Shown here piece after piece: positions 42,898 through 54,046 of a stretch of DNA of 64,000 nucleotides. A model generated the notes under the pieces. The model saw only the letters and a program-made list of their open reading frames with translations, was not told the origin of the DNA and searched no databases. A program made the position numbers and the translations under genes. This DNA is from Nemertoderma westbladi. Lineage: Eukaryota; Xenacoelomorpha; Nemertodermatida; Nemertodermatidae. Position 1 is the stretch's first letter. Each line of letters opens with the position of its first letter. The DNA is taken from NCBI GenBank assembly GCA_032718475.1, contig JAUCBJ010000777.1, positions 44,983 through 108,982 on the forward strand, given 5' to 3'.

Positions 42898-43015
42898 GGG
42901 TCGGAATTGTCCTATGCTGGATCCGGACAATTCCGACCCCGGACAATTCTGACCCATGAAAATTTTATTTGATCTCTAAATGGGTCGGAATTGTCCGGGT
43001 CGGAATTGTCCGGGA
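42898..43015. repeat. Right inverted arm of the foldback-like element
   Basis: Contains GGGTCGGAATTGTCC in both orientations around the inverted spacer at 42955-42981, mirroring 41505-41577. Confidence 0.75.
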
Positions 43016-44289
43016 CACCAACTATTTCTAGGGGCCTTTGCGACTCAATGTAACTCACCTTAATATATCCAATATAAATAAAGTGGTTTATTGTAGATTT
43101 ATTTCGAATTTAATATATGTTGCCGATATCTCAATGTTAAATAATAATCTGTCAGAGTTGAACTGGTTGAACTGCAGTTGTAGATTTAATAAACAAGAGG
43201 TGATACTTGGCTGAAATATAATAAAACGGAAAAATATTACGATATAATATTAAATTTTAATTAGCTTATATAAATTTGTTCAATGAAATTAACGATTTGG
43301 TTTATATCATATTTATTTATCTAAATTTAATATAATCCTAATATTTATCTGAAGTTTGTCTATCGTTCTCTAAATAGAGACAATCTTTATGAGAAATTGT
43401 TCTCGAAGTTTTTCAACTCAATGTAACTCACCTAGATATATCGAAGCTGTACCACCACATACAGTAGGTAGGGTCACATATATTTTATGTCTAGTTGATC
43501 TTTCTGATATTTTGAGTTTATATCATTGAGTTGTAGATTTAGAAACTTTCTAGTTAGTTGGCTGAAATATAACAAAAAGGAAACATTATGATGTTAGTTT
43601 AACAAACCGTGGAACGTGACCTACTGTAGATTTTTAGTAATGTTATCAATTCCGAAAAGTGCTGATATGGTACGGCGGGTGCCAGGAACTCCTCATATCA
43701 CGAAAACTACTGGAGCTATTAAATTTCTCCTCTGAAAGAGGATATAATTTTAGTTAGGGACAAGTATGTACTTTCGACGCGCTAGACGTCTTATTTCAGG
43801 GATTCTATCGAAGAGAAATATCTGGCCCACTAAATTTAGGGGCTTTGCAGCAGCTTGGCGGGTCGTATCTATTGTAGGTCATGACTGAAACTTCATAAAC
43901 ACTTAGACTGCTGTTGTTATTAGCAAAAACCAATACCGGTTCTGTAGCATTATAAGATGTAGAACAAGTAACGAAATCATTGTATATTTTATGCCCGGCT
44001 GATATACTTACTTTAATATTTAATGAGTTAGTGGTGACCAACTGGAGTTTGTAAATGTTGAATCATCAAGTTACACGAAATGTTCCAGTTCTTTCATTGA
44101 ATTTACAAAAGTTTGTTTCTTTTGCGACAGACTTTAATCTATTAATAAAATTAGGAATAATAAATTTCATTTTAATGGAAAATTTAAAAAACATACTAGC
44201 TAAACATAACATGTCCGAGTTCGCTCGACCTAGTAGTAGTAGTAGTGTCAACTACAACTGCTTGAACCACCTGTATCAACCACTATATG
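43016..44289. other. AT-rich DNA with a degenerate duplication; one unassigned minus-strand ORF
   Basis: Two stretches about 370 bases apart resemble each other: CTCAATGTAACTCACCT at about 43050 and 43420, and TTGGCTGAAATATAA at about 43208 and 43559. A 78-codon minus-strand frame at 43805-44041 (MVTTNSLNIKVSISAG...) has paired cysteines and N-glycosylation-like Asn-X-Ser/Thr sites. It might be an exon of a secreted protein, but I have no family and give it little weight. Confidence 0.35.
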
Positions 44290-44422
44290 TGAGTGCAGAT
44301 TCAGTGTGCACTGCTGGAGAAGTAAACATCAGGTCATTCCAGATCTACTTTTCTGGCAACCAACACATGGAAAGCTTAGCCGTGGACGACCGGCTATAAC
44401 ATTTAAAGACCAGCTTGAAAGG
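44290..44422 (+). pseudogene. LINE C-terminal fragment at the start of the 63-bp array
   Basis: The plus-strand frame gives HCWRSKHQVIPDLLFWQ and HGKLSRGRPAITFKDQL, the C-terminal tail of LINE RTs related to the one ending at 34087 (compare GHCFRREDQPVHNLVLWQPH). The minisatellite begins within a codon or two of this tail. Confidence 0.6.
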
Positions 44423-47400
44423 AAGTTCCATTTCAGTTCCCAGATTGAGGTTCCTAGTGCAGGTAATTATTACTTACCAGTAATTAAGTTCCATTTCAGT
44501 TCCCAGATTGGGGTTCCTGGTACAGGTAATTATTACTTACCAGTAATTAAGTTCCATTTCAGTTCCCAGATTGGGGTTCCTAGTACAGGTAATTATTACT
44601 TACCAGTAATAAAGTTCCATTTCAGTTCCCAGATTGGGGTTCCTAGTACAGGTAATTATTACTTACCAGTAATTAAGTTCCATTTCAGTTCCCAGATTGG
44701 GGTTCCTGGTACAGGTAATTATTACTTACCAGTAATTAAGTTCCATTTCAGTTCCCAGATTGGGGTTCCTAGTACAGGTAATTATTACTTACCAGTAATT
44801 AAGTTCCATTTCAGTTCCCAGATTGAGGTTCCTGGTATAGGTAATTATTACTTACCAGTAATTAAGTTCCATTTCAGTTCCCAGATTGGGGTTCCTGGTA
44901 CAGGTAATTATTACTTACCAGTAATTAAGTTCAATTTCAGTTCCCAGATTGGGGTTCCTAGTACAGGTAATTATTACTTACCAGTAATTAAGTTCCACTT
45001 CAGTTCCCAGATTGGGGTTCCTACTACAGGTAATTATTACTTACCAGTAATTAAGTTCCATTTCAGTTCCCAGATTGGGGTTCCTGGTACAGGTAATTAT
45101 TACTTACCAGTAATTAAGTTCCATTTCAGTTCCCAGATTGGGGTTCCTGGTACAGGTAATTATTACTTACCAGTAATTAAGTTCCATTTCAGTTCCCAGA
45201 TTGGGGTTCCTGGTACAGGTAATTATTACTTACCAGTAATTAAGTTCCATTTCAGTTCCCAGATTGGGGTTCCTGGTACAGGTAATTATTACTTACCAGT
45301 AATTAAGTTTCATTTCAGTTCCCAGATTGGGGTTCCTGGTACAGGTAATTATTACTTACCAGTAATTAAGTTTCATTTCAGTTCCCAGATTGGGGTTCCT
45401 GGTACAGGTAATTATTACTTACCAGTAATTAAGTTCCATTTCAGTTCCCAGATTGAGGTTCCTAGTACAGGTAATTATTACTTACCAGTAATTAAGTTCC
45501 ATTTCAGTTCCCAGATTGGGGTTCCTGGTACAGGTAATTATTACTTACCAGTAATTAAGTTCCATTTCAGTTCCCAGATTGGGGTTCCTGGTACAGGTAA
45601 TTATTACTTACCAGTAATTAAGTTCCATTTCAGTTCCCAGATTGGGGTTCCTGGTACAGGTAATTATTACTTACCAGTAATTAAGTTTCATTTCAGTTTC
45701 CAGATTGGGGTTCCTGGTACAGGTAATTATTACTTACCAGTAATTAAGTTTCATTTCAGTTCCCAGATTGGGGTTCCTGGTACAGGTAATTATTACTTAC
45801 CAGTAATTAAGTTCCATTTCAGTTCCCAGATTGAGGTTCCTAGTACAGGTAATTATTACTTACCAGTAATTAAGTTCCATTTCAGTTCCCAGATTGGGGT
45901 TCCTGGTACAGGTAATTATTACTTACCAGTAATTAAGTTCCATTTCAGTTCCCAGATTGGGGTTCCTGGTACAGGTAATTATTACTTACCAGTAATTAAG
46001 TTCCATTTCAGTTCCCAGATTGGGGTTCCTAGTACAGGTAATTATTACTTACCAGTAATTAAGTTCCATTTCAGTTTCCAGATTGAGGTTCCTAGTACAG
46101 GTAATTATTACTTACCAGTAATTAAGTTCCATTTCAGTTCCCAGATTGGGGTTCCTAGTACAGGTAATTATTACTTACCAGTAATTAAGTTCCACTTCAG
46201 TTCCCAGATTGGGGTTCCTGGTACACACCGGTACCAGTTCCCAGATCGGGGTTCCTGGTACAGGTAATTATTACTTACCAGTAATTAAGTTCCATTTCAG
46301 TTCCCAGATTGGGGTTCCTGGTACAGGTAATTATTACTTACCAGTAGTTAAGTTCCATTTCAGTTCCCAGATTGGGGTTCCTGGTACAGGTAATTATTAC
46401 TTACCAGTAATTAAGTTCCATTTCAGTTCCCAGATTGGGGTTCCTGGTACAGGTAATTATTACTTACCAGTAATTAAGTTCCATTTCAGTTCCCAGATTG
46501 GGGTTCCTAGTACAGGTAATTATTACTTACCAGTAATTAAGTTCCATTTCAGTTCCCAGATTGAGGTTCCTAGTACAGGTAATTATTACTTACCAGTAAT
46601 TAAGTTCCATTTCAGTTCCCAGATTGGGGTTCCTAGTACAGGTAATTATTACTTACCAGTAATTAAGTTCCACTTCAGTTCCCAGATTGAGGTTCCTAGT
46701 ACAGGTAATTATTACTTACCAGTAATTTAGTTCCATTTCAGTTCCCAGATTGGGGTTCCTAGTACAGGTAATTATTACTTACCAGTAATTAAGTTCCATT
46801 TCAGTTCCCAGATTGGGGTTCCTGGTACAGGTAATTATTACTTACCAGTAATTAAGTTCCATTTCAGTTCCCAGATTGGGGTTCCTGGTACAGGTAATTA
46901 TTACTTACCAGTAATTAAGTTCCATTTCAGTTCCCAGATTGGGGTTCCTGGTACAGGTAATTATTACTTACCAGTAATTAAGTTCCATTTCAGTTCCCAG
47001 ATTGGGGTTCCTGGTACAGGTAATTATTACTTACCAGTAATTAAGTTCCATTTCAGTTCCCAGATTGGGGTTCCTGGTACAGGTAATTATTACTTACCAG
47101 TAATTAAGTTCCATTTCAGTTCCCAGATTGGGGTTCCTGGTACAGGTAATTATTACTTACCAGTAATTAAGTTTCATTTCAGTTCCCAGATTGGGGTTCC
47201 TGGTACAGGTAATTATTACTTACCAGTAATTAAGTTTCATTTCAGTTCCCAGATTGGGGTTCCTGGTACAGGTAATTATTACTTACCAGTAATTAAGTTC
47301 CATTTCAGTTCCCAGATTGAGGTTCCTAGTACAGGTAATTATTACTTACCAGTAATTAAGTTCCATTTCAGTTCCCAGATTGGGGTTCCTGGTACAGGTA

Positions 47401-50400
47401 ATTATTACTTACTAGTAATTAAGTTCCATTTCAGTTCCCAGATTGGGGTTCCTGGTACAGGTAATTATTACTTACCAGTAATTAAGTTCCATTTCAGTTC
47501 CCAGATTGGGGTTCCTGGTACAGGTAATTATTACTTACCAGTAATTAAGTTTCATTTCAGTTTCCAGATTGGGGTTCCTGGTACAGGTAATTATTACTTA
47601 CCAGTAATTAAGTTCCATTTCAGTTCCCAGATTGAGGTTCCTAGTACAGGTAATTATTACTTACCAGTAATTAAGTTCCATTTCAGTTCCCAGATTGGGG
47701 TTCCTGGTACAGGTAATTATTACTTACCAGTAATTAAGTTCCACTTCAGTTCCCAGATTGAGGTTCCTAGTACAGGTAATTATTACTTACCAGTAATTAA
47801 GTTCCATTTCAGTTCCCAGATTGGGGTTCCTGGTACAGGTAATTATTACTTACCAGTAATTAAGTTTCATTTCAGTTCCCAGATTGGGGTTCCTGGTACA
47901 GTTAATTATTACTTACCAGTAATTAAGTTTCATTTCAGTTCCCAGATTGGGGTTCCTGGTACAGGTAATTATTACTTACCAGTAATTAAGTTCCATTTCA
48001 GTTCCCAGATTGAGGTTCCTAGTACAGGTAATTATTACTTACCAGTAATTAAGTTCCATTTCAGTTCCCAGATTGGGGTTCCTGGTACAGGTAATTATTA
48101 CTTACCAGTAATTAAGTTCCATTTCAGTTCCCAGATTGGGGTTCCTGGTACAGGTAATTATTACTTACCAGTAATTAAGTTCCATTTCAGTTCCCAGATT
48201 GGGGTTCCTGGTACAGGTAATTATTACTTACCAGTAATTAAGTTTCATTTCAGTTTCCAGATTGGGGTTCCTGGTACAGGTAATTATTACTTACCAGTAA
48301 TTAAGTTCCATTTCAGTTCCCAGATTGAGGTTCCTAGTACAGGTAATTATTACTTACCAGTAATTAAGTTCCATTTCAGTTCCCAGATTGGGGTTCCTGG
48401 TACAGGTAATTATTACTTACCAGTAATTAAGTTCCATTTCAGTTCCCAGATTGGGGTTCCTAGTACAGGTAATTATTACTTACCAGTAATTAAGTTCCAT
48501 TTCAGTTCCCAGATTGGGGTTCCTGGTACAGGTAATTATTACTTACCAGTAATTAAGTTTCATTTCAGTTCCCAGATTGGGGTTCCTGGTACAGGTAATT
48601 ATTACTTACCAGTAATTAAGTTCCATTTCAGTTCCCAGATTGAGGTTCCTAGTACAGGTAATTATTACTTACCAGTAATTAAGTTCCATTTCAGTTTCCA
48701 GATTGAGGTTCCTAGTACAGGTAATTATTACTTACCAGTAATTAAGTTCCATTTCAGTTCCCAGATTGGGGTTCCTAGTACAGGTAATTATTACTTACCA
48801 GTAATTAAGTTCCACTTCAGTTCCCAGATTGGGGTTCCTGGTACACACCGGTACCAGTTCCCAGATCGGGGTTCCTGGTACAGGTAATTATTACTTACCA
48901 GTAATTAAGTTCCATTTCAGTTCCCAGATTGGGGTTCCTGGTACAGGTAATTATTACTTACCAGTAGTTAAGTTCCATTTCAGTTCCCAGATTGGGGTTC
49001 CTGGTACAGGTAATTATTACTTACCAGTAATTAAGTTCCATTTCAGTTCCCAGATTGGGGTTCCTGGTACAGGTAATTATTACTTACCAGTAATTAAGTT
49101 CCATTTCAGTTCCCAGATTGGGGTTCCTAGTACAGGTAATTATTACTTACCAGTAATTAAGTTCCATTTCAGTTCCCAGATTGAGGTTCCTAGTACAGGT
49201 AATTATTACTTACCAGTAATTAAGTTCCATTTCAGTTCCCAGATTGGGGTTCCTAGTACAGGTAATTATTACTTACCAGTAATTAAGTTCCACTTCAGTT
49301 CCCAGATTGAGGTTCCTAGTACAGGTAATTATTACTTACCAGTAATTAAGTTCCATTTCAGTTCCCAGATTGGGGTTCCTAGTACAGGTAATTATTACTT
49401 ACCAGTAATTAAGTTCCATTTCAGTTCCCAGATTGGGGTTCCTGGTACAGGTAATTATTACTTACCAGTAATTAAGTTCCATTTCAGTTCCCAGATTGGG
49501 GTTCCTGGTACAGGTAATTATTACTTACCAGTAATTAAGTTCCATTTCAGTTCCCAGATTGGGGTTCCTGGTACAGGTAATTATTACTTACCAGTAATTA
49601 AGTTCCATTTCAGTTCCCAGATTGGGGTTCCTGGTACAGGTAATTATTACTTACCAGTAATTAAGTTCCATTTCAGTTCCCAGATTGGGGTTCCTGGTAC
49701 AGGTAATTATTACTTACCAGTAATTAAGTTCCATTTCAGTTCCCAGATTGGGGTTCCTGGTACAGGTAATTATTACTTACCAGTAATTAAGTTCCATTTC
49801 AGTTCCCAGATTGGGGTTCCTAGTACAGGTAATTATTACTTACCAGTAATTAAGTTCCATTTCAGTTTCCAGATTGAGGTTCCTAGTACAGGTAATTATT
49901 ACTTACCAGTAATTAAGTTCCATTTCAGTTCCCAGATTGGGGTTCCTAGTACAGGTAATTATTACTTACCAGTAATTAAGTTCCACTTCAGTTCCCAGAT
50001 TGGGGTTCCTGGTACACACCGGTACCAGTTCCCAGATCGGGGTTCCTGGTACAGGTAATTATTACTTACCAGTAATTAAGTTCCATTTCAGTTCCCAGAT
50101 TGGGGTTCCTGGTACAGGTAATTATTACTTACCAGTAATTAAGTTCCATTTCAGTTCCCAGATTGGGGTTCCTGGTACAGGTAATTATTACTTACCAGTA
50201 ATTAAGTTCCATTTCAGTTTCCAGATTGAGGTTCCTAGTACAGGTAATTATTACTTACCAGTAATTAAGTTCCATTTCAGTTCCCAGATTGGGGTTCCTA
50301 GTACAGGTAATTATTACTTACCAGTAATTAAGTTCCACTTCAGTTCCCAGATTGGGGTTCCTGGTACACACCGGTACCAGTTCCCAGATCGGGGTTCCTG

Positions 50401-52559
50401 GTACAGGTAATTATTACTTACCAGTAATTAAGTTCCATTTCAGTTCCCAGATTGGGGTTCCAGGTACAGGTAATTATTACTTACCAGTAGTTAAGTTCCA
50501 TTTCAGTTCCTAGATTGGGGTTCCTGGTACAGGTAATTATTACTTACCAGTAATTAAGTTCCATTTCAGTTCCCAGATTGGGGTTCCTGGTACAGGTAAT
50601 TATTACTTACCAGTAATTAAGTTCCATTTCAGTTCCCAGATTGGGGTTCCTAGTACAGGTAATTATTACTTACCAGTAATTAAGTTCCATTTCAGTTCCC
50701 AGATTGAGGTTCCTAGTACAGGTAATTATTACTTACCAGTAATTAAGTTCCATTTCAGTTCCCAGATTGGGGTTCCTAGTACAGGTAATTATTACTTACC
50801 AGTAATTAAGTTCCACTTCAGTTCCCAGATTGAGGTTCCTAGTACAGGTAATTATTACTTACCAGTAATTAAGTTCCATTTCAGTTCCCAGATTGGGGTT
50901 CCTAGTACAGGTAATTATTACTTACCAGTAATTAAGTTCCATTTCAGTTCCCAGATTGGGGTTCCTGGTACAGGTAATTATTACTTACCAGTAATTAAGT
51001 TCCATTTCAGTTCCCAGATTGGGGTTGCTGGTACAGGTAATTATTACTTACCAGTAATTAAGTTCCATTTCAGTTCCCAGATTGGGGTTCCTGGTACAGG
51101 TAATTATTACTTACCAGTAATTAAGTTCCATTTCAGTTCCCAGATTGGGGTTCCTGGTACAGGTAATTATTACTTACCAGTAATTAAGTTCCATTTCAGT
51201 TCCCAGATTGGGGTTCCTGGTACAGGTAATTATTACTTACCAGTAATTAAGTTCCATTTCAGTTCCCAGATTGGGGTTCCTAGTACAGGTAATTATTACT
51301 TACCAGTAATTAAGTTCCATTTCAGTTTCCAGATTGAGGTTCCTAGTACAGGTAATTATTACTTACCAGTAATTAAGTTCCATTTCAGTTCCCAGATTGG
51401 GGTTCCTAGTACAGGTAATTATTACTTACCAGTAATTAAGTTCCACTTCAGTTCCCAGATTGGGGTTCCTGGTACACACCGGTACCAGTTCCCAGATCGG
51501 GGTTCCTGGTACAGGTAATTATTACTTACCAGTAATTAAGTTCCATTTCAGTTCCCAGATTGGGGTTCCTGGTACAGGTAATTATTACTTACCAGTAATT
51601 AAGTTCCATTTCAGTTCCCAGATTGGGGTTCCTGGTACAGGTAATTATTATTTACCAGTAATTAAGTTCCATTTCAGTTCCCAGATTGGGGTTCCTGGTA
51701 CAGCTAATTATTACTTACCAGTAATTAAGTTCCATTTCAGTTCCCAGATTGGGGTTCCTAGTACAGGTAATTATTACTTACCAGTAATTAAGTTCCATTT
51801 CAGTTCCCAGATTGAGGTTCCTAGTACAGGTAATTATTACTTACCAGTAATTAAGTTCCATTTCAGTTCCCAGATTGGGGTTCCTAGTACAGGTAATTAT
51901 TACTTACCAGTAATTAAGTTCCACTTCAGTTCCCAGATTGAGGTTCCTAGTACAGGTAATTATTACTTACCAGTAATTAAGTTCCATTTCAGTTCCCAGA
52001 TTGGGGTTCCTAGTACAGGTAATTATTACTTACCAGTAATTAAGTTCCATTTCAGTTCCCAGATTGGGGTTCCTGGTACAGGTAATTATTACTTACCAGT
52101 AATTAAGTTCCACTTCAGTTCCCAGATTGGGGTGCTTGGTACAGGTAATTATTACTTACCAGTAATTAAGTTCCATTTCAGTTCCCAGATTGGGGTTCCT
52201 GGTACAGGTAATTATTACTTACCAGTAATTAAGTTCCATTTCAGTTCCCAGATTGGGGTTCCTAGTACAGGTAATTATTACTTACCAGTAATTAAGTTCC
52301 ATTTCAGTTCCCAGATTGGGGTTCCTGGTACAGGTAATTATTACTTACCATTAATTAAGTTCCATTTCAGTTCCCAGATTGGGGTTCCTGGTACAGGTAA
52401 TTATTACTTACCAGTAATTAAGTTCCACTTCAGTTCCCAGATTGAGGTTCCTGGTACAGGTAATTATTACTTACCAGTAATTAAGTTCCACTTCAGTTCC
52501 CAGATTGAGGTTCCTGGTACAGGTAATTATAACTTACCAGTAATTAAGTTTCACTTCAG
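44423..52559. repeat. 63-bp minisatellite, about 8.1 kb
   Basis: Unit AAGTTCCATTTCAGTTCCCA, then GATTGGGGTTCCTGGTACAG, then GTAATTATTACTTACCAGTAATT: 63 bases, about 129 units, with a few diagnostic variants (GAGG, AGTACAG, CCACTT, TTTCATTT). A shortened 37-base unit containing GTACACACCGGTACCAG occurs at 46221, 48841, 50012, 50364 and 51472. The distances (2620, 1171, 352, 1108) each equal 37 plus a whole number of 63-base units (41, 18, 5, 17). Blocks after these junctions are near-identical, so the array has grown by block duplication. Long plus-strand frames exist only because 63 is divisible by three. Confidence 0.97.
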
Positions 52560-52885
52560 TTCCCAGATTGAGGTTCCTGGTACACACCGGGTTCCACTTC
52601 AGTTCCCAGATTGAGGTTCCTGGTACACACCGGGTTCCACTTCAGTTCCCAGATTGAGGTTCCTGGTACACACCGGGTTCCACTTCAGTTCCCAGATTGA
52701 GGTTCCTGGTACACACCGGGTTCCACTTCAGTTCCCAGATTGAGGTTCCTGGTACACACCGGGTTCCACTTCAGTTCCCAGATTGAGGTTCCCGGTACAC
52801 ACCGGGTTCCACTTCAGTTCCCAGATTGAGGTTCCTGGTACACACCGGGTTCCACTTCAGTTCCCAGATTGGGGTTCCGGTTAGA
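52560..52885. repeat. 43-bp tandem repeat derived from the 63-bp unit
   Basis: About seven units of GAGGTTCCTGGTACACACCG then GGTTCCACTTCAGTTCCCAGATT. It is a 63-bp unit with the GTAATTATT...AATTAA part replaced by CACACCGGG. Confidence 0.93.
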
Positions 52886-52894
52886 GTTTCAGAG

Positions 52895-53700
52895 TCCAAC
52901 AGGTTCCCTGGTGAGTAAATGGGTTAGTGGTGGGTTAACAAGGATTCTGTGAGGCATTCACTAAATGTGTTAGTGGTGGGTTAACAAAGATTCTATGAGG
53001 CATTCACTGGTGAGTAAATGGGTTAGCGGTGGGTTAACAAGGATTCTGTGAGGCATTCACTAAATGTGTTAGTGGTGGGTTAACAAAGATTCTATGAGGC
53101 ATTCACTGGTGAGTAAATGGGTTAGCCGTGGGTTAACAAGGATTCTGTGAGGCATTCACTAAATGGGTTAGTGGTGGGTTAACAAGGATTATGGGAGGCA
53201 TTCACTGGTGAGTAAATGGGTTAGCCGTGGGTTAACAAGGATTCTGTGAGGCATTCACTAAATGGGTTAGTGGTGGGTTAACAAGGATTCTGTGAGGCAT
53301 TCCCTGGTGAGTAAATGGGTTAGTGGTGGGTTAACAAGGATTCTGTGAGGCATTCACTAAATGGGTTAGCGGTGGGTTAACAAGGATTCTGTGAGGCATT
53401 CCCTGATGAGTAAATCGGTTAGAGGTGGGTTAACAAGGATTCTGTGAGGCATTCACTAAATGGGTTAGCGGTGGGTTAACAAGGATTCTGTGAGGCATTC
53501 ACTAAATGGGTTAGTGGTGGGTTAACAAGGATTCTGTGAGGCATTCACTAAATGGGTTAGTGGTGGGTTAACAAGGATTCTGTGAGGCATTCACTGGTGA
53601 GTAAATGGGTTAGCGGTGGGTTAACAAGGATTCTGTGAGGCATTTACTAAATTGGTTAGCGGTGGGTTAACAAGGATTCTGTGAGGCATTCACTGGCCTT
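52895..53700. repeat. 46/53-bp tandem repeat
   Basis: Unit GGTTAGTGGTGGGTTAACAA then GGATTCTGTGAGGCATTCACTAAATG (46 bases), alternating with a 53-base form that has GGTGAGT inserted before AAATG. About 16 units. Confidence 0.93.
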
Positions 53701-54046
53701 CCACTGATAGTTAAACCTTTCCAGTCTACTGGCCACTATATACAAGTTCTAGGTAATAGTTTATATAAATTACTATCTTATTCTGCAATTAAGGGTCACT
53801 TCCTTTTTTAAGGTAACTCACTTGATTTTAGATTGAAACATTTCTATAATGTAACAATTTTAATAACAAAATTCCTTTAGTAATAACAAGTTGCTCAAAG
53901 GTTTACATATCAGTGGGAGGCCTTCACCTTTAGTAGTAACAATCTGTATCAACTTCAACTAATTAGTATTCCAATAGAAATTCAATTATATTTGTTAGAT
54001 TTCTGATTTGTATTTAACATGTTTCTTTAACTCTGATTATTGGTGT
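53701..54046. other. Spacer and probable 3' flank of the ROCO gene
   Basis: AT-rich sequence between the tandem arrays and the stop codon of the minus-strand ROCO gene. No feature recognised. Confidence 0.5.

Larger units (their letters stand above)
41279..43015. mobile_element. Foldback-like element with inverted 15-bp repeat arms
   Basis: The left arm carries tandem ACAATTCCGACCCGG units. The right arm carries the reverse complement (GGGTCGGAATTGTCCGG). An asymmetric spacer near the left arm (ACTCAGAGATCGAATGAA, 41519-41545) reappears inverted near the right end (42955-42981, CATGAAAATTTTATTTGATC). The two ends are therefore true inverted copies, not just the same simple repeat in two orientations. 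A 17-bp G-rich minisatellite fills the centre. The layout resembles foldback elements with repetitive terminal inverted repeats. No transposase is present and no target duplication was identified. Confidence 0.5.

Noticed and set aside
44306-52614. Very long plus-strand ORFs of repeated FSSQIGVPGTGNYYLPVI units
   Set aside because: The unit is 63 bases, so any open frame stays open. There is no own start, the variants are random with respect to codons, and 37-base units break the frame. It is a minisatellite.
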